A stretch of DNA of 15,753 nucleotides from JBBRHH01 sp038222915 (GCA_038222915.1 JBBRHH010000071.1:1-15753); one strand, 5' to 3'. Shown: positions 1-7,610, numbered from the stretch's first letter. The notes: a model not told the origin generated them from the letters alone. Translations and numbers: made by a program.

Positions 1-25
1 AGAAATCCGGGCATATCCCCGGCCG

Positions 26-45
26 CGACATGCCACAGCATGTCG
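26..45. other. Perfect 8-bp inverted repeat (hairpin)
   Basis: CGACATGC is followed by the loop CACA and then GCATGTCG. Outer GGCC segments at 21-24 and 49-52 could extend the stem across a bulge. A second, smaller hairpin (CCGGG/CCCGG) lies at 7-22. There is no T-run on either side, so it is not a standard Rho-independent terminator. It could be the 3' end of a gene left of the window or a protein-binding palindrome. Confidence 0.5.
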
Positions 46-363
46 ATCGGCCTCGCTCGATACTGGCGCGTCATCAACACTTCAGTCGCCAACAGCTCGA
101 TTGCAACGGTTCATGATTGTACGTTTTTCCGGCTGTTCGACATCCGCGCTCGGCTGCCGGTAAGACGCCACAGAGAATTATTCGGCAATGCGGCAATGCA
201 ACAACCGCAGACGCTCGATCAGCACAAAATTGCCAGGTCCAGCGCGATCTTATTGGACCAATGACGCTCAGGAGACATTGCAGCGGCAACCAATCGCAAA
301 GTAATCTCATGTCAATTGCGTGACTTTGGGCGCATACTTGCAAACGATGATTATCGGATCGTG

Positions 364-369
364 AAAGGA
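364..369 (+). promoter_or_regulatory. Ribosome binding site of pckG
   Basis: AAAGGA lies 6 nt before the ATG at 376 and only 3 nt before the adjacent in-frame ATG at 373. The spacing favours 376. An in-frame TTG at 316 is also open but has no comparable site. Confidence 0.55.
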
Positions 370-375
370 CTGATG

Positions 376-2187
376 ATGTCAGCAGCAACGCTTAACGTAA
401 ACGACACGCAATACATGTCCAATGAAGCCCCGGCGGCCGCCAACGAACACGTGCGGAAGTGGGTCACCCGGACCGCCTCGCTCTGCCAGCCCGATCAGAT
501 TTACTGGTGTGACGGCAGCGCGGAGGAAAAAGAGCGCCTCATCGAGCGAGGCCTCGACGACGGCACGTTTATCAAGCTGAACCAGGAAAAACTTCCCAAC
601 TGTTACCTGCATCGAAGCAACCCGAACGACGTTGCCCGCAGCGAGCAGCTCACCTTCATCTGCACGCCCAGCAAGGACATGGCCGGCCCGACCAACAATT
701 GGATGGAAAGCAAGCAGGGGTACGCGCTGCTGCGCGGCCTCTTCGACGGTTGCATGCGCGGGCGAACGATGTATGTCATCCCGTTTGTCATGGGTCCGAT
801 CGGCTCGCCGCTTGCCAAGGTCGGCGTGCAAGTAACGGATTCGGTCTACGTCGCCGTCAACATGGGTCTCATGACCCGCATGGGCGACGTCGCCTGGAAG
901 CAATTGGGCGAGCGCGACGACTTTACGCGCTGCCAGCACAGTGTCGGCGACATCAATCCCGAGCGCCGCTACATCTGCCACTTCCCGTTCGACAATACCA
1001 TCTGGAGCTTCGGCTCCGGTTACGGCGGCAATGCGCTGCTTGGGAAAAAGTGTCTTGCCCTTCGCATTGCCAGCTTCCTTGGCCAGCAGCAGGGGTGGAT
1101 GGCCGAGCATATGCTGCTGACCGGCGCGACCAGCCCGCTCGGCGAGAAGACCTACGTCGCCGCCGCGTTTCCCAGCTCGTGCGGCAAGACCAACTTCGCG
1201 ATGCTCATCCCGCCCGAGAAGTATCGTAAGGAAGGATGGACGGTCACCACCGTTGGCGACGACATCGTCTGGATGTGGGTTGATGAAACGTCAGGCCGCT
1301 TGCGCGCGATCAATCCTGAAAATGGCTACTTCGGGGTCGTTCCTGGGACCAACTGGACGACCAATCCCAACGCCATGCAGTGCATGACGCACGATACGAT
1401 TTTCACGAATGTGGCGCTGCTGCCCGATGGCGATGTGTGGTGGGAGGGCAAGACCGATGAGCCGCCGGCCGAATGTACTGATTGGATGGGCAATCCGTGG
1501 ACAGCCGGGTGTGGCCAGAAGGCGGCGCATCCCAATTCCCGCTTCACCGCGCCAATGGAAAACAACCCCGCGCTCGACCCCGCTGCAAAAGATCCGCAGG
1601 GCGTCCCGGTCTCCGCCATTATTTTCGGCGGCCGGCGCTCGCGCACTGTTCCTCTGGTCTTCCAGGCATTCAATTGGGTGCACGGCGTCTATCTGGGCGC
1701 AACCCTCGGCTCCGAAACCACCGCCGCCGCCACGGGGCAAGTAGGCATCGTTCGCCGCGATCCGATGGCCATGCTTCCGTTCATTGGCTACAACATTCGC
1801 GACTACCTGGTGCACTGGGTGCGCATGCGTCAGAAGATGCGCGACTGCCCGCGCATCTTCCACGTCAACTGGTTCCGCAAGGACGATCAAGGCCGCTACC
1901 TTTGGCCGGGCTACGGCGAAAACATGCGCGTTCTAAAATGGATCATCGACCGCGCCCATGGCCGGGCCTATGCGCAGGAAACCGCGCTGGGCTGGATGCC
2001 GCGCGCCGAAGACATTGACCTGGAAGGCCTCGACATCGACATGGACGATATTCGGGCGCTTCAAACCATCGATAACGAAGACGTGAAACGCGAGATACTC
2101 GGCCACGAAGAACTGTTTCTCAAGCTGGCCGGCGACCTGCCGAAGGAAATGATCTTCCAGCGCGAGTTGTTGATCAGCCGTCTGTAG
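376..2187 (+). CDS. pckG: Phosphoenolpyruvate carboxykinase (GTP)
   Basis: This enzyme converts oxaloacetate and GTP to phosphoenolpyruvate, GDP and CO2 in the cytoplasm, at the entry to gluconeogenesis. From the ATG at 376 the protein is 603 residues, close to the usual length of about 600 for the GTP class. The P-loop PSSCGKTN is at residues 266-273, with the hyper-reactive cysteine of the family at 269. VGDDI, FGGRRS, NWFRKD and GYGENMRVLKW follow in the expected order, and the last two help form the GTP-binding C-terminal half. These mark it as the GTP class rather than the unrelated ATP class. Start choice rests on the AAAGGA site 6 nt upstream; 373 (ATG) and 316 (TTG) are in-frame alternatives. 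The gene stands alone, and its stop lies 10 nt from the stop of the convergent beta-propeller gene. Identification is firm; the start is less so. Confidence 0.96.
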   Translation: MSAATLNVNDTQYMSNEAPAAANEHVRKWVTRTASLCQPDQIYWCDGSAEEKERLIERGLDDGTFIKLNQEKLPNCYLHRSNPNDVARSEQLTFICTPSKDMAGPTNNWMESKQGYALLRGLFDGCMRGRTMYVIPFVMGPIGSPLAKVGVQVTDSVYVAVNMGLMTRMGDVAWKQLGERDDFTRCQHSVGDINPERRYICHFPFDNTIWSFGSGYGGNALLGKKCLALRIASFLGQQQGWMAEHMLLTGATSPLGEKTYVAAAFPSSCGKTNFAMLIPPEKYRKEGWTVTTVGDDIVWMWVDETSGRLRAINPENGYFGVVPGTNWTTNPNAMQCMTHDTIFTNVALLPDGDVWWEGKTDEPPAECTDWMGNPWTAGCGQKAAHPNSRFTAPMENNPALDPAAKDPQGVPVSAIIFGGRRSRTVPLVFQAFNWVHGVYLGATLGSETTAAATGQVGIVRRDPMAMLPFIGYNIRDYLVHWVRMRQKMRDCPRIFHVNWFRKDDQGRYLWPGYGENMRVLKWIIDRAHGRAYAQETALGWMPRAEDIDLEGLDIDMDDIRALQTIDNEDVKREILGHEELFLKLAGDLPKEMIFQRELLISRL

Positions 2188-2201
2188 CGGGCGATCGCTA
2201 C
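2184..2201. other. Short inverted repeat between convergent stop codons
   Basis: GTAGCG, a 6-nt loop and CGCTAC form a 6-bp stem that contains both TAG stops: pckG on the plus strand and the beta-propeller gene on the minus strand. No T-tract follows on either strand, so it is at best a weak bidirectional 3'-end structure. Part of the symmetry comes simply from having two TAG codons face each other. Confidence 0.35.
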
Positions 2202-3289
2202 TTCGCGCGTCCGACGCCAAACTGATCGCCGTTGCGCACGGCTTTGCCATCGGCAAAATCAACTTCGACCATTTTCTCGCTCTGAACGCGCTTACCGTCC
2301 TCATCCTTCAGCACCGAAAGTATCTTTCGCCCCTTCACGTCGACTACATCTCCCGTTGACGGATAGGCGAATGTTCCGTCGATGCTGAATGTTACCCAAT
2401 ACGGCTCATTCTCCAGCGCCACATGTGACACGGGTTTGGGCGGCAGGGCGGTCGCATCGAAAACGTGAAGCTGTTTGTTGTGGGCATCCACCACCCAAAC
2501 CTCCTTCTCGTCAGGAGTCAGTCCAACGCCATGGCTCGGGCACCCGTGCGAAGCCACACTGCCACTTTTGAACCCCTCGACCTCCACGCGATGGATCGAC
2601 TTGCCGCTTTTCAAATCCGCGACCTCAAATCCCAGCAGCCCATCCACGCAGACAAACGCTAGCGTCTGCGCCGCGTTGATCGTGAACGGCCTTGGGATAT
2701 TTCCCATCGGACCGACGTGGCCGATCACCTTGTCGGTTTTTGTGTCCACAACGGCCAGTGATTTATCCTTTAGGCCCTCCAGATAAACCCGCGAGCCGTC
2801 CAGGCTGACGAGCGTATTGTGCGCCCCGGCCGCGTGGTCGATCTTGCCGCGCACTTCCCCGCTCTCGCCGTCGATCACATACCAATATGGCGTGTTCGTC
2901 CAATAGCCCGACGGCATGTAAAGCGTTCGCCCATCCGGCGTCATCGCCATCCGATCGCATCCGGAATCGTAGGTCTTTTCCCAGAGCGTCTGCTCGGTCT
3001 TCAGGTCGACGCAATTGAGATGATTGGCGTGACTGTAGTAGATCCGATTGGTGGAAGTGCAGATGCAGAGGCCTTTGCTGTCATCGGGCTGCTCTGAGGG
3101 TTTGAAGATGGGAATGGCGATCCGCCGCAGCAGCTTGTGATCGTGATCGATGTCGTAGACGAGGATGCCTTCCTTCGCCTTGTCATGAATGCCCGGAACG
3201 ACGACATAAAGCAGACGGCTGTCGGCCGCGTCGACGCCTCGACTGAACAACACCAGCGCCGCCAGGAGACAGATGAAGCGATAACGCAT
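2198..3289 (-). CDS. Exported YVTN/YncE-like beta-propeller protein
   Basis: A predicted secreted protein of 363 residues. A Sec signal peptide covers residues 1-21 (basic start MRYR, hydrophobic core, cleavage after VDA). The mature part is a chain of propeller blades, seen as repeated strand-turn units such as TPDGRTLYMPSG, SLDGSRVYLEG and TPDEKEVWVVD, each followed by a 'VVD/VFD' strand. A conserved-looking HGCPSHG segment at 248-254 could bind metal or form a loop disulfide, but this is a guess. Proteins of this kind often bind ligands or partners, and no enzymatic role can be read from the sequence. It lies 37 nt downstream of the b562-like gene and is probably co-transcribed with it. 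A purine-rich AAGGG lies about 9 nt before the ATG. The fold is confident; the function is unknown. Confidence 0.85.
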   Translation of the reverse strand: MRYRFICLLAALVLFSRGVDAADSRLLYVVVPGIHDKAKEGILVYDIDHDHKLLRRIAIPIFKPSEQPDDSKGLCICTSTNRIYYSHANHLNCVDLKTEQTLWEKTYDSGCDRMAMTPDGRTLYMPSGYWTNTPYWYVIDGESGEVRGKIDHAAGAHNTLVSLDGSRVYLEGLKDKSLAVVDTKTDKVIGHVGPMGNIPRPFTINAAQTLAFVCVDGLLGFEVADLKSGKSIHRVEVEGFKSGSVASHGCPSHGVGLTPDEKEVWVVDAHNKQLHVFDATALPPKPVSHVALENEPYWVTFSIDGTFAYPSTGDVVDVKGRKILSVLKDEDGKRVQSEKMVEVDFADGKAVRNGDQFGVGRAK

Positions 3290-3326
3290 TTGGGATTACC
3301 CTTCGTCGCGATCGACAATTCGCTGG

Positions 3327-3788
3327 TTACTTCGAGTCTTCTTCATTGAACTGGTCGTGCGACTTTTCTTCCTGATCCTTCAGCGCGTCGAACGACTCCT
3401 GTGCTTTGGCGTTGTCGCCGTCCAGCACCGCCATCTCCATCTTGCACACCTCGGCGATCACCAGCGCCATGTCTTTGCGATAGGCCGCGATGAACTTGGG
3501 ACGATCCGCTTCCGGCAGCGTCGCCGCCTTCGAGGGCACCAGTGCCTTGCAGGTGAGGCCAAGCTGCTCGATCTTCGCGATCAGCTCGAGCGACTGGGCG
3601 TTCTTGTCGGCGCTCTTGAGCGTCCCGCGCAGTTTCTTCATGGCATCGTCCATGTCCTTCATGCGATGGTGAAGTTCGGTCTTCTCCTTCTTTTCCTCGG
3701 CTAGGGCGATCCGGCCCAGCGACAATCCAGCCCCGATCGTCACAACGCCCAGCACCGCCATTCGCAGCCACGACTTTTTCATTGTCAT
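3327..3788 (-). CDS. Cytochrome b562-like periplasmic haem protein
   Basis: The product is 153 residues with a Sec signal peptide (MKKSW start, hydrophobic core to about residue 27, cleavage after LALA at 30). The mature chain is strongly helical and matches Escherichia coli cytochrome b562 by eye. The N-terminal helix reads MKDMDDAMKKL against METLNDNLKVI, placing Met43 at the axial methionine. The C-terminal helix ends EEKSHDQF, placing His144 at the axial histidine (family AYHQKY). The Met-to-His spacing is 101 residues against 95 in the E. coli protein. There is no CxxCH, so haem would be bound non-covalently. Cys80 and Cys115 could form a disulfide between helices. The ATG at 3788 has AGAGGA 7 nt upstream. 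It follows a terminator, so it probably has its own promoter, and it leads the beta-propeller gene. The family call is an inference from motif and spacing. Confidence 0.65.
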   Translation of the reverse strand: MTMKKSWLRMAVLGVVTIGAGLSLGRIALAEEKKEKTELHHRMKDMDDAMKKLRGTLKSADKNAQSLELIAKIEQLGLTCKALVPSKAATLPEADRPKFIAAYRKDMALVIAEVCKMEMAVLDGDNAKAQESFDALKDQEEKSHDQFNEEDSK

Positions 3789-3800
3789 TTTCCAGTCCTC

Positions 3801-3836
3801 TTAAAGAAAAGGGCCGGCCGCGATTGGCCGACCCTT
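3801..3836 (-). terminator. Rho-independent terminator after the Gfo/Idh gene
   Basis: Read on the minus strand, AAGGGTCGGCC, the loop AATCGC and GGCCGGCCCTT form an 11-bp stem with one G-T wobble, followed by TTTTCTTTAA. It sits 38 nt after the oxidoreductase stop and 13 nt before the b562-like start codon. It should end the SUMF1-SUMF1-Gfo/Idh transcript, at least in part, and separate it from the b562/propeller unit. Confidence 0.78.
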
Positions 3837-3873
3837 GGTGTAGATCAATTCAGAAAAATTCAGGTCGACACGC

Positions 3874-5214
3874 TCATCCAAGGATGCGCTTCACCCATTC
3901 CTTGTTGCCCGGCATCGGGATCGGATAACGGCCGTCCTTGTCTGGCATGGTCGGCGGGTTTGCGTGGAAATCATAAACCTCGGGCATGACGCTTACCTTG
4001 CAGTTGAGCGCATCATCCCACTTGATCTCCTGGCCGCTATACGTGGCCATGCGGCCGAAGATGGCAGTCATGGTGCTGTGTGCGCCGTACTCGGCCTCGT
4101 TGTACGGCTTGTCGGCGCGAATCGCGGCGAACAGGTCGTCGTGTTCCTGCTGATAAGGATTGACGCCCTGACCCTTCCAGGACCAGCTCTTGCCGTCGGT
4201 GAGCTGATAGCGACCGCCGCTGACATCCGAATATCCCTTCGTGCCATGTGCGTGCTCTGAAACGCTGCTCCAGCATCCGGGCTGATGGCGGCATTCGCTC
4301 AGCAGTGTGGTGCCATCCTTGTAGGTGTATTCGATCATGTGGTGATCGAAGATCTCGCCGTGGTCGAGGCCGGTGCGGACCTGCCGCCCGCCCATGCCCT
4401 TGGCCGTGACCGGCGGGCCCTTCTTGATCCAGTGGATCACGTCCAGATTGTGGATGTGCTGTTCGTTGATGTGATCGCCGCACAGCCAGACGAAGTAGTA
4501 CCAGTTGCGCATCTGGTATTCCATTTCGGTCTGCTCTGGCTTGCGCGGGCGCACCCAGACGCCGCCGTCATTCCAGTAGGCGCGGGTGAGGACCAGATCG
4601 CCGATCTCGCCGTCCTGAATACGCTTGACGGTTTCGATGTACTTCGGATCGTGGTGACGCTGCAGGCCGACGCCCACCTTGAGGTTCTTCTTCTTGGCTT
4701 CTTCCGCGGCCGCCAGAACGCGGCGGATGCCGCCCGCGTCGGTTGCCACCGGCTTTTCCATGAACACGTTCTTGCCCTGCTTCACGGCGTACTCGAAGTG
4801 AATTGGCCGAAAGCCGGGAGGTGTGGCGAGGATGACCAGATCGACGCCGGAGTCGATGGCTTTTTGATAGGCATCAAAGCCCCAGAAGACGTTCTCCGGC
4901 TTGACGTCAACCTTTTCCTTCAAATCGGCCTTCAGGCGAGCCAGGCCGCCCTTGGCATTGTCTTCAAACGCATCGGCGACCGCGACCAGCTTTACGGAGC
5001 CGGCGGTGCTGAGGGCCTGCTGGGCTGCGCCGCTGCCGCGTCCGCCGCAGCCGATCAGCGCGATCTTGATGGTGTCATCGCCGGCCGCGTGGACCGACGG
5101 AACAAGGATGCTCGAAGCGGCGGCCGCGGCCGCCACGCCCACCGACGTCTTCAAAAAGTCCCGGCGGCTATGATTCGATAGATCGCCCGCGGGTTGGTTC
5201 ATTGGGGTCGCCAT
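3874..5214 (-). CDS. Tat-exported Gfo/Idh/MocA family oxidoreductase
   Basis: The product is 446 residues. A twin-arginine signal is clear: SRRDFLK at residues 16-22, an alanine-rich hydrophobic core, and likely cleavage after VHA at 43. This means export of a folded protein that already holds its nucleotide. The Rossmann fold starts with IKIALIGCGGRG (glycine motif 55-60). The family signature EKP is at 153-155 with Lys154 as the usual catalytic or nucleotide-contacting lysine. GDHINEQHIHNLDVIHW supplies the family's conserved histidines before the C-terminal alpha/beta domain. Members oxidise or reduce sugars and cyclitols with NAD(P); the substrate cannot be read here. The start at 5214 is backed by TAGGAG about 7 nt upstream. 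It is third in a run after two SUMF1-like genes and closes with a strong terminator. Exported members are especially numerous in planctomycetes (general knowledge). Confidence 0.93.
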   Translation of the reverse strand: MATPMNQPAGDLSNHSRRDFLKTSVGVAAAAAASSILVPSVHAAGDDTIKIALIGCGGRGSGAAQQALSTAGSVKLVAVADAFEDNAKGGLARLKADLKEKVDVKPENVFWGFDAYQKAIDSGVDLVILATPPGFRPIHFEYAVKQGKNVFMEKPVATDAGGIRRVLAAAEEAKKKNLKVGVGLQRHHDPKYIETVKRIQDGEIGDLVLTRAYWNDGGVWVRPRKPEQTEMEYQMRNWYYFVWLCGDHINEQHIHNLDVIHWIKKGPPVTAKGMGGRQVRTGLDHGEIFDHHMIEYTYKDGTTLLSECRHQPGCWSSVSEHAHGTKGYSDVSGGRYQLTDGKSWSWKGQGVNPYQQEHDDLFAAIRADKPYNEAEYGAHSTMTAIFGRMATYSGQEIKWDDALNCKVSVMPEVYDFHANPPTMPDKDGRYPIPMPGNKEWVKRILG

Positions 5215-5243
5215 TCAAATCTCCTAAGAATTATTTACAGCAC

Positions 5244-5261
5244 CGCGGGCAACCGCCCGCG
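5244..5261 (-). other. GC-rich hairpin between SUMF1-like and Gfo/Idh genes
   Basis: CGCGGGC, a 4-nt loop and GCCCGCG form a perfect 7-bp stem in the 79-nt gap. On the minus strand it is followed by GTGCTGTAAATAATTC rather than a T-run, so it is a poor terminator. It may attenuate transcription or protect the upstream mRNA end within the operon. Confidence 0.45.
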
Positions 5262-5293
5262 ATTGGTTTGATGCTTATACCACTCAACACACT

Positions 5294-6436
5294 TCACTTC
5301 GCCGGCGGCGGGATGATTTCGCGAATTTCGCGATCGCGCTCCAGCACTTTCCGCGTGTACTCGTCATCCACGTCCCAATACTTCAGCTTCTCGGCCTCGG
5401 TTGGCTCAACGGCCGGCGAAATCACCCGAAAGCCAACCCAGAATCCGTCGCTCAGCCAGTGCGGGCTCTTGGGCAACTGCGGGTCTTTCTCGTTCATCCC
5501 TTTCTTGGACGGGATGCGCGAGGCCGACCGGCAGTCGTTCACTTCAGAATTCCAACTGCCTCCGCGAATGGCCCGGGGATACACTTCCGTGGGCCACTTG
5601 ATCGTCTCACTCCATTTTACCGTCTTGCCGTTGAATTGTTTGTACCAGGCGGCATCGTACGCATCGATGCACCACTCGGCCACATTCCCGTGCATGTCAT
5701 ACAGGCCCCACGGGTTTGGCTTCTTCTTCATGACTTCGTGATACCCCGGATCGCCATCGTCCAGCGCTGAATTGTCGAAGTACCACCCGTAGTCCTTCAA
5801 CAGCTTGGGGTCATCGCCAAAGCTGTAGGTGGTCGTCGTTCCGGCCCGGCAGGCATATTCCCACTCGGCCTCGGTCGGCAGCCGATAAAACCGTCCGGTC
5901 TTCTTGCTCAACCATTTGGTGTACTGGCGTGCCGCAAGTTGCGACATGATCACGGCCGGAAATTTGGGGCCGCGCCCCATGCGGTCCAGAATCGGACCGG
6001 CTTCCAGCTCATACATCGGCGTTGGATAAGTGACCGCGTCCGCCCGCTTGTCGGCCGGGATCCTTGGAGCTTTCTCCGAAAGCCGCTGATAGTTTTCAAG
6101 ATAGAGGTTGTACTCGGCCCAGGTGACCTCATGTTCTTCCATGAAGAAAGTGTCAACCTGCACCTCAAACTGCGGGCCTTCGTCCGCCTTCCGCTTTTTC
6201 TCGGTGTCAGGGCTGCCCATTTTAAACTTGCCGCCCGCGATTGGCAGCATGTTGAACGATGCATCGGTCCCCGGGATTTTCTGTACAAAAGGCTTGGCGT
6301 CGTCGGCCTTCGCGCTGCCCAATGCCATCAGCAGGCAAACTGCACCGGCCGCCAGCACACGCAAGCGTGAACTCGGCCCATCATTACGTGAAATACTGCG
6401 TGAAAACACAATCCGTCCTTTCAAAGATAAATGCAT
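5294..6436 (-). CDS. Exported SUMF1/FGE-domain protein, copy A
   Basis: The product is 380 residues. A long basic N-terminus leads into a hydrophobic segment (about 28-43) ending GSAKA, a Sec signal. The rest is a formylglycine-generating-enzyme (sulfatase-modifying factor) domain: GGKFKMGSPDTE at the start, then FFMEEHEVTWAEY, RLPTEAEWEYACRAGT, GLYDMHGNVAEW and FWVGFRV. True formylglycine-generating enzymes have two catalytic cysteines after the GGS motif; here the stretch is GGSWNSEVNDCRSASR, with a single cysteine (Cys302) and a shorter loop. It is therefore probably not a sulfatase activator, and a binding or scaffold role is as likely. After the domain comes a charged tail (PTEAEK...YTRKVLERDREIREI) shared with copy B. 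It starts 6 nt after copy B stops, with GAGGATGAGAG before the ATG, which suggests translational coupling. Confidence 0.88.
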   Translation of the reverse strand: MHLSLKGRIVFSRSISRNDGPSSRLRVLAAGAVCLLMALGSAKADDAKPFVQKIPGTDASFNMLPIAGGKFKMGSPDTEKKRKADEGPQFEVQVDTFFMEEHEVTWAEYNLYLENYQRLSEKAPRIPADKRADAVTYPTPMYELEAGPILDRMGRGPKFPAVIMSQLAARQYTKWLSKKTGRFYRLPTEAEWEYACRAGTTTTYSFGDDPKLLKDYGWYFDNSALDDGDPGYHEVMKKKPNPWGLYDMHGNVAEWCIDAYDAAWYKQFNGKTVKWSETIKWPTEVYPRAIRGGSWNSEVNDCRSASRIPSKKGMNEKDPQLPKSPHWLSDGFWVGFRVISPAVEPTEAEKLKYWDVDDEYTRKVLERDREIREIIPPPAK

Positions 6437-7515
6437 GTTCTCTCATCCTCGTGGTGAACCGCTCGTTGGCGGTGTGACGATCTCGCGAATCTCGCGATCA
6501 CGCTCCAGCACTTTCCGCGTGTAATCATCATCGACGTCCCAGAACTTTGTCTTTTCAGCCTCCGTCGGCTCTTTCACTGGTGCGATCACTCGAAAGCCAA
6601 TCCAATATTCCGTGATCCAATGCGGGCTCTTTGGCAGATTTGCATCATCCATATTAAGCGATTTGTTTGACGCAAATCGTGACGCCGAGCGGCAATCTTT
6701 GGCCTCGGACTCAAAGCCGCCCCCGCGGATCGTCCGAGGATAAATCTTCACCGGCCAGTTGATCGCTTCCCTCCACTTTACCGTCTTCCCGGCAAATTGC
6801 TTGTACCACTCCGTCGAATAAGCGTCGATGCACCACTCGGCCACGTTACCGTGCATGTCATAAAGACCCCACGGATTCGGCTTTTTCTGCATGATATCGT
6901 GATAGCCGGGATCACCATCATCCAGTGCGCAGTCGTCAATGAACCAGCCGTAATCCTCTAATCTCGTCGGATCATCGCCAAAACTGTAGGCGGTTTTAGT
7001 CCCGGCGCGGCACGCAAATTCCCACTCCGCTTCCGTCGGTAGCCGATAGAAGCGCCCGGTCTTTTTGCTCAGCCATTTGGTGTATTGCCGCGCCGCCAAT
7101 TGCGACATGCTCACCGCCGGCGACCTGGGCCTCCGTCCCATCCGATCCAAGATCGGCCCCGTCTCAAACTCGTAAATGGGCGTCGGATAAGTTACCGCAT
7201 CCGCGAATTTGTCGGCCGGGATCTTGGGGGCAGCTTGCGCCATTTGCGCCAGCCGCATATAACTGTCCGCAAACAAGCTGTATTCCGCCCACGTCGTCTC
7301 GTGTTCCTCCATGAAGAACGGTTCAACCTCGACCTCAAATGTCGGCCCTTCGTCCGCCTTCCGCCGAGCTTCGCCGGCATCGCTCCCCATCGCGAATTTA
7401 CCGCCTGGGATCGGCACCATTTTGAACGATACTTGCGTGGCGGGGATCTTTTGGATGTATGGCGCGTTCTCGTCGGCCTTCGCAGTGACGCTCGCCCAAA
7501 GGATCGCCAACAACG
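5314..7515 (-). repeat. Tandem gene duplication (SUMF1-like copies A and B)
   Basis: Two head-to-tail copies of about 1.1 kb encode full-length paralogues. Similarity is visible even in DNA, for example the stretches around 5325-5400 and 6480-6560 that encode the C-terminal tails. The signal peptides differ more than the domains. The boundaries given are approximate and cover both coding repeats. Confidence 0.75.
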
Positions 7516-7582
7516 CCGTAGCGCAGCCGCGCCTCATGAAACTCGTTATTGTATGATCTGACAGCACGGCGAGGGATTCCAT
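6443..7582 (-). CDS. Exported SUMF1/FGE-domain protein, copy B
   Basis: This is a paralogue of the downstream gene, 379 residues from 7582. The better start may be the in-frame ATG at 7537 (residue 16), which gives a compact Sec signal (MRRGCATALLAILWASVTAKA) and leaves 73 nt to the divergent gene instead of 28. The domain landmarks repeat those of copy A: GGKFAMGSDAGE, FFMEEHETTWAEY, RLPTEAEWEFACRAGT, GLYDMHGNVAEW and YWIGFRV. The region of the catalytic cysteines reads GGGFESEAKDCRSASR, again with only one cysteine (297 counted from 7582), and GGS has become GGG. The C-terminal tail is nearly identical to copy A (DVDD-YTRKVLERDREIREI). It heads the minus-strand operon. The function is unknown; sulfatase maturation is unlikely. 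Confidence 0.87.
   Translation of the reverse strand: MESLAVLSDHTITSFMRRGCATALLAILWASVTAKADENAPYIQKIPATQVSFKMVPIPGGKFAMGSDAGEARRKADEGPTFEVEVEPFFMEEHETTWAEYSLFADSYMRLAQMAQAAPKIPADKFADAVTYPTPIYEFETGPILDRMGRRPRSPAVSMSQLAARQYTKWLSKKTGRFYRLPTEAEWEFACRAGTKTAYSFGDDPTRLEDYGWFIDDCALDDGDPGYHDIMQKKPNPWGLYDMHGNVAEWCIDAYSTEWYKQFAGKTVKWREAINWPVKIYPRTIRGGGFESEAKDCRSASRFASNKSLNMDDANLPKSPHWITEYWIGFRVIAPVKEPTEAEKTKFWDVDDDYTRKVLERDREIREIVTPPTSGSPRG
7548..7553 (-). promoter_or_regulatory. Possible -10 box for the SUMF1-like operon
   Basis: TACAAT on the minus strand (5 of 6 matches to TATAAT) lies 10 nt before the ATG at 7537. Transcription from it would begin about at that ATG, giving a near-leaderless message that starts at the compact signal peptide. 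I see no good -35 box 16-18 nt further upstream, so this is tentative. Confidence 0.3.
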
Positions 7583-7610
7583 CCGGACGAAACTCGACGA
7601 CTTATCTTCA

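Larger units (their letters stand above)
1..375. other. Non-coding leader region upstream of pckG
   Basis: No convincing gene is seen here. The short open frames on either strand give low-complexity, arginine-rich translations without domain character. The stretch holds a perfect 8-bp hairpin near its left end (26-45), a small palindrome ATTGGACCAAT at 252-262, and presumably the promoter of the carboxykinase gene. A weak sigma-70-like pair (TTGGGC at 326-331, GATTAT at 349-354, 17-nt spacer) would start transcription just before the ribosome binding site, but it matches the consensus too poorly to call firmly. Confidence 0.5.

Noticed and set aside
40..323. Short open frames at the left end as small genes
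   Set aside because: The overlapping frames on both strands have no ribosome binding site and no domain-like translation.
379..1110. Minus-strand open frame of 243 codons opposite pckG
   Set aside because: It is antisense to unmistakable carboxykinase coding sequence, and its translation is rich in A, V, R and D with no recognisable domain.
1111..1140. TGAT in the carboxykinase (LLTGATSPLG), resembling the ApbE flavin-acceptor motif
   Set aside because: The position corresponds to a normal conserved segment of GTP carboxykinases. The protein is cytoplasmic and lacks an FMN-binding domain.
4285..5181. Long plus-strand open frame of 298 codons opposite the Gfo/Idh gene
   Set aside because: It is a shadow of a GC-rich coding strand. 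Its translation has no domain logic, while the minus strand encodes a complete, recognisable enzyme.
5255..6244. 12-mer GCCCGCGATTGG occurring at 5255-5266 and 6233-6244
   Set aside because: In a GC-rich window of this length several shared 12-mers are expected by chance, and one copy is inside coding sequence.
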